Shown here in pieces: positions 1 to 9,949 of a DNA stretch of 64,000 bases (positions are counted from its first letter, which is position 1; every line of letters starts with the position of its first letter). The notes beneath the pieces are model-generated. The model did not search any database and had not been told where the DNA came from. It saw only the letters and a list, made by a program, of their open reading frames with translations. A program made the translations under genes and the position numbers. The DNA comes from Berkiella sp963803015 (lineage in GTDB: Bacteria; Pseudomonadota; Gammaproteobacteria; Berkiellales; Berkiellaceae), in assembly GCA_963803015.1 (NCBI GenBank), contig CAWDKV010000003.1, forward strand, positions 682,001 through 746,000, written 5' to 3'.

Positions 1-92
1 AAAATTTCATTGTTTTTTAATGCTGCCACAGATAATTATAAAATTATCAAGTCTTTTAGCGTCTTAATATTTCATCACAATGGAGATATGAA

Positions 93-3000
93 ATGCAGGG
101 TGCCCAATTCAACCAAGATCAATACAAGAAATTCGAGACGGTCCAAAACTTATATAACTACTCAACTCATGTGATACCAAGAGTTGCTACCGTAAAATCT
201 ATGTATGAAAGAATTGAGCATTATGAACATTGGATAGGGTACCAGGCGGTTGCCAAATTTGCAGGTGTGAAACTGGGCGAAATAGATTTCAAAAATCCAG
301 AACATCAGAAATATTTAAATTATGCGAATACTCTAATTAATGATGATGTAGAAAAAATTAAGTCATATCCCTTAGAGGAAAGAGTAACGCTGTTTTTAAT
401 GAAAAATGAAATGGAAACGCAAAAGACTAATCCTTTAATTTTAGAACAGATTCAAGAGGATAAGAGCGACAGATATTATAAAAAATTTGGACCGACTGTA
501 CTACTGAATATTGCCAAAAAAATGAAGATACCTTATGCCTCTGCGATAGCAGATGTAGTAACAGCTGCGAGCCTTATATCAGAAACAAATAATTATCTTT
601 CTAAAAGCAATAATCCAGCACAAGAATATGACAATCCTAAATATAAAGAGTTGCATCGCGGATTATCGTTAAAAAATCTACGTGATTTCTTCTCTGCCCA
701 AGAGGTAACTGATTGTGCATTAGCACCTGAGTCTTTAATAAAAATTCATGATGCTTTAACTAAGGATGCAAATAAGGAATTGGTGCAAGAAATACGAAAA
801 AGGCAGATACCAACAGCCAACATAGAAGACTCATTGGTACGCGACTTGACCTTTGGTTTAGAAATGCAAAAGAGTGAAATCGAGTTCTTAACTAACTTTT
901 TGGGATCTATTAGAAGCAGTGTACCCTCTGAGCATAAAGAGAAGCCTGATGCAGAGCCTACAGCTACAGCTATTGCCGGGGAAGCCCAAATGCAATCTTT
1001 TTCGCCTTCGATACCAGTCCCTCCAGCGCAGATACCTGCAGTTCAAACATCTGTGCAATCCTCTGCACCAAAAGAGCCTTCTAAGGACACATCCCCCCAA
1101 ACCTCAGCAGACTCATCTTCGGGTATTGCAACGCAAGCGCCAGTCAATGGGGCCTCCCCAGAAAGTAATTTGACCGAAAATCAAGGTAACAAAAAACCAG
1201 AAGATAAAGACAAATTTTTTAAAGAAGTAGCGAATTATTTGAATGCTGGTTTTCAAATTATAGAAGGCATTTATGCTGCAAATGAAAATAAATCGGCGTT
1301 CAATGAGCAAAAAAATGAGATTTATCGGCAAGCAGAAAAATTTAAAAAAGAATATAGTTTAGATTTACTTGATTTATGTCAAAAATTAAAATTTCCCCAA
1401 GATCCAAACATTGTAAAAATGCAGTTGCTAATATCCTCAGTCAGAAACATTTGCAAAGATGTCGTTTCCGTTAAACTTCATCTTAAACAACAGAAGCACT
1501 ACATTAAGAAAATTAATCATCTTATTGAAGAACATAAATCGTTAGCCGAAGAGTGCACCAAAAGAGGGAAAAAGAAAGCAGATTCAGCAAAGCATCACGC
1601 TAAAAAGGCTAAGGAAATTAAGTACGATGCAACGCTTCAAAACGCCGCTACTATTACCATGGGAGTTGCAGCATTCACGCCGCCACCAATCAATTTAATA
1701 TTAAATGGAATTGGTCGAGTCTTTGGTTTATTTTCACATAAAAAACACAGGAATGTACAAAAGAAATTAGCCGCTAAACAAGCGCGTGTTTCTGGGCTCA
1801 TAGATAAAGCTAAATATCTTCAAAATCTTGCGGCAAGTAATGCTCAGTCTATGCGCCAATTAGAAGAAGAAAAAGAGGGTCTATTTCATATTAGAATTCA
1901 AGAACTACCTACAAACAAGGCTATAAAAGAAGTTAAGAAGAATAGAGAGGAGCAAGAAAAGAAGTATGAAAAGATAAAAGATAGGATTGACAGTATTCAG
2001 CATAAAATTGGTGAGAGTCATAGAGAAAAAAAGTTGGCGCTTGAAAAGGCCAGAACTGACCTAGAAGGAAGCAAAGTCAAAATTAAACAAAGTATTGAGC
2101 AACATAAAGAACTGGAAAAAATATTGAAGGAAAAAAAGTTTAACGAACATGTCGCTTCTTTGAATTATCCCGAAGCAATTAAAGTTTTAGAAGACCACAA
2201 GAAAAAAATGAAACACGATTCTAAAGCTGTGAAACATATCGCTCTGATCCAGTCGGCACTTCGCTTAGAGAGCATGAGTGTAAAGTTGAATGATATTAAG
2301 CATGAAACCAATTTAGAGAAATCGATTAAAAAAATAAATGCTTATCGGACTGAGCTATTGGAAGAGTATGACGCAGATGTTAAGAAGGAAGCAACATATA
2401 GAGAAAGTATTCGCCAATATGAACAAGATGCCAAGAACGCTAAAAAAGAGCAAGACAAAAACCATCATAGTAAGAAAGTTAAAAGAACAAGAGATAAACA
2501 ATATGCACTTGCAGATAAAATCAGATATACCCAAGATTTAATGAATGAAGGTGAGGCGCTTAAAAGAGGTAAATTTTGGGATCATGTAAGTTCTTTGAAT
2601 TATCCAGAAGCTCTCAAGACCTTGGAGTCTTTTAGAAATGAAGATGAGTACAAGAATAATGTCGAACTTTATAAAGAAGTCCCCAAGATACAATCTGGGC
2701 TAGAGATTGAATATATCTCTTTAAAAATGCGCACAGCAATTGAAGAAAAGGATGAGGGGCTATCACTTCAAATCGTTGATGAATCTTTAAGCAATTTATG
2801 TCATCGCGAAAAGCAAATTACTGAAAAGAAGAAAAAACTCTTAGGTGATCTGCAACAATATGAAACCCAGGCTCAAAATACCTCTGATGTGGGAGAGAAA
2901 GAAAAGTTCAGTCGCGAGGCAAGAAAAGTAAGAAATGATCTAGAAATTGCTTCTGATATCGAAAAAAATGTTCAAGAGCTGATTAGGGAGGGAGAGATTA

Positions 3001-6000
3001 TTAAAAAAGGAAAAGAGTATGAAAGAGATGTTAAGCCATTAAAGGATGCGAAAGGTGCTGAAGTAGAAAAGCCTGAACTCACAAAAGAAGAAAAAAGAAA
3101 AAACAACGTTAGAGATCATATTAATAAAGAATTAAATGCTAATTATCAGAAATATGCACCAATCTATCAATCTATTGATGATATGAATCACGCTGTTTTA
3201 GGACTATTTCGTGTCCTTGGTCAATACATGCCACCGCATACCCGTTTTGGTAAACGTATTGCAGAGGCGCAAAAGGTTGTTCAATTTGGAACTAGCCTTT
3301 CTTCATTTGCAATTGGGATACATGACGTCTATCTCAATCAATATAAAACGAGATTCTTGAATTGGAAAATTGGTGTAGGAGGTAATGTTCTCTTAGCTTT
3401 AAAGGAGATGATAGGTAAAGGTGGTGTAATCACTTTTGCTAAGTTTGTCACTGGAATGGCGAATATTCTGACCCCTTTAGCGGGGGTTGCTTTTGCGCTT
3501 GCTGGAATGCAAGAGAGCCAAGAAGTATCTATGCTTAAAGATATTCAAGGAGCATTGAGTGCACTTCATTTTGCTACCAAAGCGACTGAGAAACAACTTA
3601 TCGCGTTATCTTCGCAAGAAGCCAAGCACTTTAATCAGTTAAGCTTCATACTTTCCAATTTGTCTCGCGACTTAGAAGAAACCACCGACATTTGCAACAC
3701 TATTTTAAGCAAAATCACTCTTCAAGAAAAAAGAGATGCTCTTGAAAAGGTTAATCGTTATTTTGCAAGAATAAGAAAATCACTAAATCAAATTCATGAA
3801 TTAAATGGCAATTTTTCAATTTATAGGAGTTTAGATCAAGCAACGCAAAAAGACTTAACAGAGATCTTGGATTATCTTGATTTAAAAGTGTTAGACAGTG
3901 TGTCAGCTCAAGAATATAACGGTCGTGCTTTGCAACAATCTCTTACAACCTCCTTCACTTATTTAGCAGATGAGCCTGAAAAAGCGGTGGGAGCTATTGC
4001 CGATAACTTGCAAGAGATACTAAATGAAGGTAAAACTGCAATGCCAAATGCTATCCTTTTAGAGGAAATAATGCATGCGCTTGCTAGGATAGCTGCGAAG
4101 GCCACCTTAGAAAATCAAACTAAAAGAAGGATTACTCCTGGTATTGAAAGAGCGATTTTACAGGCTGATTCGCTACTATTCTTTAGAGAAAGTTTTATTC
4201 AGCCTAATTATATTTTAGCCTTATTCAAAAAAATTAAAGAGTTGCATAGTACTTCTCAAGCAGTAGCTCAGCAAGTGGTTAAGGATTTAGATAGGGAGAA
4301 ATTAGATCAACTATCTAAAGTAAAAGAACGAACCATTACCACACTTAGTGATGGTTTAACTAGATTTATTAGGAGTCATCAAACGACACTTCCTTCTTCT
4401 GCCAAATATATGCACTCATTAATGCTGACGAGTAGAAAGGGGAGTGTAGAAAATGATTATAAAGTAGATCACCCGGGTAGAGTTCTCGAAATGGGTATCT
4501 TGGTATCACTTGGCATACCCTTCACCATGTTGGATGTTATTGTGACTAATACGATTGGTATTTCTCCATTTGATGCAATACGTGGTGCAAGAGGTTATGA
4601 TCCTCGACGACATCATTATTATAGTTTTTGTGATGATCAAGTTTATTCAAACGATATTTTTGCTGGTATGGCGTCAGATCTTCATTACGTCTTTAAACAA
4701 CCTCATGAAGGTACTTTTTTTAATTTTACTAAAAATGAAACATTAACTTCTAGCGGAGAATATACCCCTATTGCTAAGTTTCCACGTTGGTGGCACCAAG
4801 GTATGCACAGTACCTTTTATAAACCTGACGCCAAAGTAGAATTTTACAAACCGGATAATAAGGTGGTTTCTTGTTCTCCTAGAGACTTAGAACTCGTTCC
4901 CTATCCATTTGACAAAGCCGCTAAATTTGAAGACAGAAAACCTGTTTTCGAACCTGCAGTAGAATCTGATCTTATTAAGAAATATGATGCTACTATAAGG
5001 CAAATGTATGAAGACTATGTCAATTTATTACAAGGTAGGCAACTTGAGAAAGCAACGCACTTTTCCTTTAGTGTAAAAAGAGATCTTATTGTTTACTCTG
5101 ATGATCATGATAATCTACCACCTTTAGTGCTTCCATGTGAATTAATTGAACATTTATCTAAATTGCCTTTAGTCAAAAAATTAGATCAAATGGAAGATAA
5201 GCATTTTGGGTTTAAGCGTTTTGTTTATCGCTTCCAAAATAACAAATTAAATTTAATTTGCCAATTTGTTACTGCCAATGAACAAATTAAAAACTGTTTT
5301 TCTATACCGCTCATCAGCTTTGATAATCGAACTGTCAACGCGTATCAAGCACTCCACTACAACAAAGAACTTGCCAAATTAGATCAGCAATCTTTCATAA
5401 GTGAATTATTATTGATTGCCTTCTATGGATCTCCGAATGACAGCATAGGCTTGCCAGGAAATACAACTTATGCAGTTGCCAATGATGAAATTGTCTTTCC
5501 AGTCGAGAGGCCATTTGTAGGTTTATATAATATTCTCAAACAATTCCCTCAGTGCAGACTTGATTTTGATAGCAGAACTTACACTCCTGAGGTGGAGGCT
5601 AGATTTAAGAGTTTACTTTCTGCTAGAGAAAGAAGGAACGAAAATCTGCAAAATCTAAATGCATTTCTTAAAGATGCTGTTTTGGTTGATCCTATACAGG
5701 ATGAGGAGTTGGATGCTTTTAGTAAAACAACAGAATCTAAGCAAAGAAATACTCTCCTGAGAAAATTAGGTAATAGTGAAAGTTTTATAAAATGTAGAAA
5801 TGAAGTTGAAAAGATTTATTTTACTCTGATAGGGTATATTCGTTTATTTGCTAATATTAAAGTATCTGAAGCTCAAGAACTTGTGACAACATTTTTTCAA
5901 CCCCTCTCACCTATAGAAACCCTCTCCGGTCTAGATATAAGAGAGATTTTCGATATTTATCCTTCATCTTTAGATGATGATGGTTTAAAAGAAGCCACAG

Positions 6001-7175
6001 CTCATTTTGTAGAATATATGAGATTATGTCCTTCCAATAATACTTTAGCTAAGATTAACGACTATCGTACAGTGTTACAAAAATACCTTAGAGAAGAAGC
6101 AATAGAAAGTAGCAATCTATTTGATAGTGAGTTTGTTCATTTTGGCGATGGTGATGAGAAGTTACTTTCTCTTGCGGATATGCCCCGCAAAGAAAGACCG
6201 CCTTTAGTTTTTTCTTTTAATGCAGCAAGATTTTCCAGTGCCTCTACTTCTACTGAAGCGCAGCATTTGATTAATTTGAATGTTAATAAAATATGTAAAA
6301 CATTAGTTCTTTTTCACAATTGTGGTTTTAGTTGTTTGGCGCATTTCTTATGTCATAAACTTGAAAGCAATGAATTACAGCAGAAATTTGCGAATGATCC
6401 AGAGTATCGTTCATTGCTAGAAACATTCCAAGAATATTATCGCTTAAGTCCAACGCCAACTTGGGATGATATTGCAAAACTATTTTTGAACTATGATGTG
6501 CCAAGCGATAGAGAGCTGATTTTTTCTCCGGTTTTGCGAATGCATTTGGGTAAAGTTCTAATGAAAGATTTAAATAAATTGGAAGCAGAAGCGAGTGCTA
6601 TTTTTTCTGATTATTTACAAAATGGTAAAGTGAAAGATATTGCTCTACCATTTTATGCTGCAAATGAAAAAATGATGCTTGAAATGAAAAAGCAGTATGA
6701 TAAAGACAAAAATTTGGATGCTCATTTAGAGAAGGCTAAAACTTTCTGGTATGAGGAAGGCGCTAAAAGATATATTGACTATTTAGCAAATTCGACTGCC
6801 TTTATATCAGCAGATCATTTAACTTTTCTGACCAATGCCTTGCAAATTACGTTGGAAGTGTATACGCCACAATCAATTGCTGCTGCCCAAGCAAAACTTG
6901 AAACAGCAAAGTTAACGCATGGCATGCAAAACACTCCCGATAAGGAATATCCATGGAAGTTAAGAGTATACAATCATGGGGTGCACTGGGAATTCGAAGA
7001 GATGACCTTAAGTGATAAAAAAGTGACTGAACATAATCGATTTTATCAGAATGAAAAAAATCTATTAGGGCAGTTTAAGTGGAGAGAACCAGAGGATGAA
7101 ATGACCAAAGAAGTAAGACAAGCCATAGGTAAAGAACTTAATCAAAATAGAAGGGCAGTTGCAGTATCTATCTAG
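93..7175 (+). CDS. Giant coiled-coil protein with OTU-like C-terminal signature
   Basis: 2360-residue protein of unknown function, probably a secreted effector (inference). The ATG at 93 follows a GGAG 7 bases upstream. Layout: helical N-terminus (1-280); Pro/Ser/Thr-rich linker (about 280-370); long Lys/Glu-rich coiled coil (about 470-1010) holding a tandem repeat of 145-147 residues; hydrophobic stretches near 520-545 and 1060-1143, the second with a Gly/Ala-rich segment that could insert in a membrane; a long uncharacterised domain (1400-2000); then a C-terminal part. In that part Cys2081 in GFSCLAHFL and His2298 in NHGVHWEF, with a hydrophobic LTFLTNALQITLEVY segment between, follow the order of OTU cysteine proteases (CLF..L, then A..L...I.VY, then HY). 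The Asp usually before the OTU cysteine is not obvious, so the assignment is tentative. No signal peptide is seen. Confidence 0.9.
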   Translation: MQGAQFNQDQYKKFETVQNLYNYSTHVIPRVATVKSMYERIEHYEHWIGYQAVAKFAGVKLGEIDFKNPEHQKYLNYANTLINDDVEKIKSYPLEERVTLFLMKNEMETQKTNPLILEQIQEDKSDRYYKKFGPTVLLNIAKKMKIPYASAIADVVTAASLISETNNYLSKSNNPAQEYDNPKYKELHRGLSLKNLRDFFSAQEVTDCALAPESLIKIHDALTKDANKELVQEIRKRQIPTANIEDSLVRDLTFGLEMQKSEIEFLTNFLGSIRSSVPSEHKEKPDAEPTATAIAGEAQMQSFSPSIPVPPAQIPAVQTSVQSSAPKEPSKDTSPQTSADSSSGIATQAPVNGASPESNLTENQGNKKPEDKDKFFKEVANYLNAGFQIIEGIYAANENKSAFNEQKNEIYRQAEKFKKEYSLDLLDLCQKLKFPQDPNIVKMQLLISSVRNICKDVVSVKLHLKQQKHYIKKINHLIEEHKSLAEECTKRGKKKADSAKHHAKKAKEIKYDATLQNAATITMGVAAFTPPPINLILNGIGRVFGLFSHKKHRNVQKKLAAKQARVSGLIDKAKYLQNLAASNAQSMRQLEEEKEGLFHIRIQELPTNKAIKEVKKNREEQEKKYEKIKDRIDSIQHKIGESHREKKLALEKARTDLEGSKVKIKQSIEQHKELEKILKEKKFNEHVASLNYPEAIKVLEDHKKKMKHDSKAVKHIALIQSALRLESMSVKLNDIKHETNLEKSIKKINAYRTELLEEYDADVKKEATYRESIRQYEQDAKNAKKEQDKNHHSKKVKRTRDKQYALADKIRYTQDLMNEGEALKRGKFWDHVSSLNYPEALKTLESFRNEDEYKNNVELYKEVPKIQSGLEIEYISLKMRTAIEEKDEGLSLQIVDESLSNLCHREKQITEKKKKLLGDLQQYETQAQNTSDVGEKEKFSREARKVRNDLEIASDIEKNVQELIREGEIIKKGKEYERDVKPLKDAKGAEVEKPELTKEEKRKNNVRDHINKELNANYQKYAPIYQSIDDMNHAVLGLFRVLGQYMPPHTRFGKRIAEAQKVVQFGTSLSSFAIGIHDVYLNQYKTRFLNWKIGVGGNVLLALKEMIGKGGVITFAKFVTGMANILTPLAGVAFALAGMQESQEVSMLKDIQGALSALHFATKATEKQLIALSSQEAKHFNQLSFILSNLSRDLEETTDICNTILSKITLQEKRDALEKVNRYFARIRKSLNQIHELNGNFSIYRSLDQATQKDLTEILDYLDLKVLDSVSAQEYNGRALQQSLTTSFTYLADEPEKAVGAIADNLQEILNEGKTAMPNAILLEEIMHALARIAAKATLENQTKRRITPGIERAILQADSLLFFRESFIQPNYILALFKKIKELHSTSQAVAQQVVKDLDREKLDQLSKVKERTITTLSDGLTRFIRSHQTTLPSSAKYMHSLMLTSRKGSVENDYKVDHPGRVLEMGILVSLGIPFTMLDVIVTNTIGISPFDAIRGARGYDPRRHHYYSFCDDQVYSNDIFAGMASDLHYVFKQPHEGTFFNFTKNETLTSSGEYTPIAKFPRWWHQGMHSTFYKPDAKVEFYKPDNKVVSCSPRDLELVPYPFDKAAKFEDRKPVFEPAVESDLIKKYDATIRQMYEDYVNLLQGRQLEKATHFSFSVKRDLIVYSDDHDNLPPLVLPCELIEHLSKLPLVKKLDQMEDKHFGFKRFVYRFQNNKLNLICQFVTANEQIKNCFSIPLISFDNRTVNAYQALHYNKELAKLDQQSFISELLLIAFYGSPNDSIGLPGNTTYAVANDEIVFPVERPFVGLYNILKQFPQCRLDFDSRTYTPEVEARFKSLLSARERRNENLQNLNAFLKDAVLVDPIQDEELDAFSKTTESKQRNTLLRKLGNSESFIKCRNEVEKIYFTLIGYIRLFANIKVSEAQELVTTFFQPLSPIETLSGLDIREIFDIYPSSLDDDGLKEATAHFVEYMRLCPSNNTLAKINDYRTVLQKYLREEAIESSNLFDSEFVHFGDGDEKLLSLADMPRKERPPLVFSFNAARFSSASTSTEAQHLINLNVNKICKTLVLFHNCGFSCLAHFLCHKLESNELQQKFANDPEYRSLLETFQEYYRLSPTPTWDDIAKLFLNYDVPSDRELIFSPVLRMHLGKVLMKDLNKLEAEASAIFSDYLQNGKVKDIALPFYAANEKMMLEMKKQYDKDKNLDAHLEKAKTFWYEEGAKRYIDYLANSTAFISADHLTFLTNALQITLEVYTPQSIAAAQAKLETAKLTHGMQNTPDKEYPWKLRVYNHGVHWEFEEMTLSDKKVTEHNRFYQNEKNLLGQFKWREPEDEMTKEVRQAIGKELNQNRRAVAVSI
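2136..3011 (+). repeat. Intragenic tandem repeat, two 145-147 residue units
   Basis: Within the giant protein, KFNEHVASLNYPEAIKVLE (from residue 682) recurs as KFWDHVSSLNYPEALKTLE (from 827). A third start, KEYERDVKPL (from 974), follows another 147 residues on. The units diverge at DNA level, so this is an old duplication of a helical module. Confidence 0.7.
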
Positions 7176-7239
7176 CTAATCTCTCTATTGAGAAAAGTCT
7201 GAGCAAATTTATGTCGACAAGGCTTGTTATTACAACTAT

Positions 7240-7278
7240 CTAGGGGTGCTACCTTTTCAAGGTGGGCTCCTCCCCTAG
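7240..7278. terminator. Stem-loop between convergent genes
   Basis: CTAGGGG (7240-7246) pairs with CCCCTAG (7272-7278). Inside lies a second small stem, ACCTT/AAGGT (7251-7255, 7259-7263). It sits between the ends of two convergent genes, where a bidirectional terminator is expected, but no clear T-run follows on either strand. Confidence 0.35.
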
Positions 7279-7300
7279 CATCTAGTGAGAAATGGCCCAT

Positions 7301-7930
7301 TTAGTCCGTTTTAGCCATTGCGCGGAAACGTTTGTGTGCTTGAACTATCTCTTTTGCATTTTCTGTTAAACAAGCTAAATCGGTGTGGCTTCGTTTATGG
7401 ATAGCTTTAGCTAACCATTGTAAACTGTTCGTTCCATGCAACTCCTTATTGATAGCTCTAGCTGCTAACCATTGCAAACTATCTCTGCGCATCCCTTCAA
7501 AAGTTTCTATGTTACATTCCTTATCGGCGCCTAATTTGAATAAGGATAATAGGATATCCATTTTGTTATTTTGTTTTAACCAATCGACAAAATCAGGGAA
7601 ATTTATATCGTTATTTGCTGTTCTAGGATGACTTTCATCATAAGTCTTTATTTCTTGAATTAAGCTTTTAAATTGGTCAAAGGTAATTTTATCAGAGGCA
7701 GAGGTTTGCTGCTTGGATAACCAAGATTCTAATTCAGTTGTTAGCTTGGAAGCGACTAGCTGATAAAATGGATCAGTAATGGCATATGGTCCCATAGTAT
7801 TGCCAAGCAAGGCTTGGGTGCCAAAGGAAAACACTGTATTTATGAGACGCTTCAGGAAAGGCGGTAAAGAGAATCCCCGGCTTGCATTTAGATTATCGAG
7901 CACTCTTTGAGTATTAGGGCCTAGTTGCAT
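7301..7930 (-). CDS. Hypothetical protein with short internal duplication
   Basis: 209-residue protein not recognised as any family. ATG at 7930 with AGGA about 8 bases upstream. The C-terminal third carries a duplicated motif: DSLQWLAARAINKELHG followed by NSLQWLAKAIHKRSH. Residues 15-55 are more hydrophobic (LPPFLKRLINTVFSF), but there is no convincing signal peptide. It is convergent with the giant coiled-coil gene and lies in the effector-rich region. It could be a small effector or an accessory protein; nothing in the sequence decides this. Confidence 0.75.
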   Translation of the reverse strand: MQLGPNTQRVLDNLNASRGFSLPPFLKRLINTVFSFGTQALLGNTMGPYAITDPFYQLVASKLTTELESWLSKQQTSASDKITFDQFKSLIQEIKTYDESHPRTANNDINFPDFVDWLKQNNKMDILLSLFKLGADKECNIETFEGMRRDSLQWLAARAINKELHGTNSLQWLAKAIHKRSHTDLACLTENAKEIVQAHKRFRAMAKTD

Positions 7931-8278
7931 ATAAATATCCTGTTAAAATCAAATAATTGGATTTTAGAGTAACAAAACAAGGAAGCCTAATGAAATCCTA
8001 TGAAGGGTGCCTTTTATCGGATTAAAGAATAGATCTGGGAAGAGTTGTTTATGAAAGCTTTAAGCGGGAAGCTCATGTCTCATACTTGCTGTGAGTATAC
8101 ACGAAGTAAAAAACATAGTTAATCTGTTGTCATCGTTGTCTGATTTGACAGCTACCCAGAACATAATCCTGCCATATGATGCAAAATAATCAACCAGTTA
8201 TCGCAAAAAAGTGGGGTTGGACGCGTTCTTGGATTAAAATTCTTAGCATTAATATTATTTAGCCCTATGGAGAAATGT
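7931..8278. other. Intergenic region, divergent
   Basis: About 350 bases between two divergently oriented genes. It must hold both promoters, but no strong -35/-10 pair stood out. There is no RNA gene or long repeat. Confidence 0.5.
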
Positions 8279-8527
8279 ATGTCTACACCCGGTCCTCAAA
8301 AGCTAGGAAATTGTGCCTATTCAAGTGAGAATGTTCAAAACGAAGCCCCGCCAATTTTTGCTTTGCATTTCTCAAATCTCAATGAGGGAACCATTTTAGA
8401 ACCTGTTTGTCCTCTTTTTCGAGAAAGAGTAAGAGCTGCTGCGATACTATTAGAAGAGAAACGTTTGCAAGAACAACAACAGATGAGTGCTATTGCAGAA
8501 GGCGTTAAAAATATCAAATTCAAATAA
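8279..8527 (+). CDS. Small hypothetical protein
   Basis: 82-residue protein of unknown function. An in-frame ATG exists at 8267, but the GGAG at 8269-8272 lies 6 bases before the ATG at 8279, so the second ATG (MSTPGPQKLGN) is preferred. The first half is Pro/Asn-rich. The second half (about 45-80) is a charged helix rich in Glu, Gln and Arg. No signal peptide or membrane segment. A glutamate/glutamine-rich C-terminus is common in Dot/Icm substrates, but that alone is weak evidence. Confidence 0.6.
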   Translation: MSTPGPQKLGNCAYSSENVQNEAPPIFALHFSNLNEGTILEPVCPLFRERVRAAAILLEEKRLQEQQQMSAIAEGVKNIKFK

Positions 8528-8565
8528 ATGCCTCGTTCATAAACGCAAGCATGTTCTCTTTAATT

Positions 8566-8588
8566 CAGCCTTCTTCTAAGGAAGGCTG
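8566..8588. terminator. Perfect 8-bp stem-loop between convergent genes
   Basis: CAGCCTTC (8566-8573) and GAAGGCTG (8581-8588) flank a 7-base loop in the 78-base gap between two convergent genes. No T-run follows on either strand, so termination efficiency is uncertain. Confidence 0.35.
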
Positions 8589-8605
8589 GCAGCAGGTCTA
8601 AGCCT

Positions 8606-9751
8606 CTACAGATGTTGAGAGGAGCTTTCTTTAAATAAAGACTGGGATGATTGATAGTAAAATAATAAACCAAATTCTGCTTTAGAGGAGCGAGGTGGGG
8701 AGTAATCGACACATTTCTGAAGCGTTTCTATTAGTTGTGCAATGGGAAAATACATCATTGCGGTTGTGCATAATAATTCTGGTGTAGCATTAGAAAACAA
8801 ATGCTGCCAAGCTTTATCCTTAATACATTGAAAATTTTGTTTTACAAAAGGGCCGCGCTCTTTGAGCCACTGATATGACAAAAGCGATCCCATAAGATAA
8901 ATGGATAGGGCAGACTGCAGAAGTGTGATTATGCTTTCCAATATATTTAATACTTTACGGCTTTTTATTTTTTTAGATAATATAAAATGCATCAATTCTT
9001 CAATGGATTGAGCAGTAAATTCTGTTGCAAGCTGACGCCACAGTAGTGTAGTAATGAATTCTCTAACCATAATGTGAATCATCGCAAGCGTGGGGATCCC
9101 ATAAAGTGCAGATAAAGTGAATGCCCCTATTAAGAGTAATTGAATACATGTTTCAAATTTATTATCTATTGCATGCTGTATCATTTCTGACACATAAAAG
9201 CTCAAGATTGTTAAAAGTTTTGGAGAGGAATAAAAATTTCGTCCAAAAAAACTTAAATGATCTAATGTGACATTGCAGAATGTTACCTCATTCGCTATGC
9301 CGAAATCTATCAAAGTGACTTTTAGGCGGTCGTAATTCGGATCTACTATAAAGTTATCAGTATATGTATGAGAGTGAACAATATTTTTTTGATACAAATG
9401 CCTAATTGCGCGATACATTTCCCATTTAATATTATTGCCATTAAAAAAATGAGCTTGCAATCCGTTCGCTTCTTTCATCACAATTGTAAAAACGGCATCT
9501 TCTCTAGCATAACCTTCTAATAAACCAAGTTGATTCAAGACTTTGATTTCATTAATGGTAAGTCGCACTTTTTTATGTTTGGATATCTCAGGATCTAATA
9601 AGTTGGTGTCTATAATTTTTGCGACTAAATTGGTTGGTTGTCCCTGAGACCCATTTAAAGTAAAAACGCTCCCGAAGCGTCCCGCCCCTAAATCTTTACC
9701 TTTATATAAGTTATTGATACTTCCTGTTTTTTGAGAGCTAGAGTGCGGCAT
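8606..9751 (-). CDS. Degenerate protein kinase-like membrane protein
   Basis: 381-residue protein with a eukaryotic-type kinase fold followed by membrane segments. Visible motifs: glycine loop GKDLGAGRFGSVF, the VAIK-type lysine in LVAKII, and DFG in LIDFGIAN. The catalytic loop, normally HRDLKPxN, reads HSHTYTDN, so the catalytic Asp is His and the Lys is Tyr. This predicts a pseudokinase. At least two hydrophobic helices follow (CIQLLLIGAFTLSALYGIP and SIITLLQSALSIYLMGSLL), suggesting membrane anchoring. The ATG at 9751 (MPHSSSQKTG) is chosen over an upstream TTG at 9808 that has no ribosome site; AGGGA lies just upstream of the ATG, though closely spaced. Probably an effector acting on host signalling (inference). 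Confidence 0.75.
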   Translation of the reverse strand: MPHSSSQKTGSINNLYKGKDLGAGRFGSVFTLNGSQGQPTNLVAKIIDTNLLDPEISKHKKVRLTINEIKVLNQLGLLEGYAREDAVFTIVMKEANGLQAHFFNGNNIKWEMYRAIRHLYQKNIVHSHTYTDNFIVDPNYDRLKVTLIDFGIANEVTFCNVTLDHLSFFGRNFYSSPKLLTILSFYVSEMIQHAIDNKFETCIQLLLIGAFTLSALYGIPTLAMIHIMVREFITTLLWRQLATEFTAQSIEELMHFILSKKIKSRKVLNILESIITLLQSALSIYLMGSLLSYQWLKERGPFVKQNFQCIKDKAWQHLFSNATPELLCTTAMMYFPIAQLIETLQKCVDYSPPRSSKAEFGLLFYYQSSQSLFKESSSQHL

Positions 9752-9949
9752 ATTCCCTGCCAATCTATAAGTAATCGCCAATCTTATACTATAGATACAG
9801 CTTTTCAAAGAGTGTGCGATGTCTTCTTCTTTGGGTTGAACAAATAACTTCTGTGACGTACACAGCTTTAGCTAAGTAGTCGGTTTAAATGAAGATCACT
9901 ACAATCTCATAATGGGTAGCGCTAATTTTATTTTGCGAGCGAATGAATC

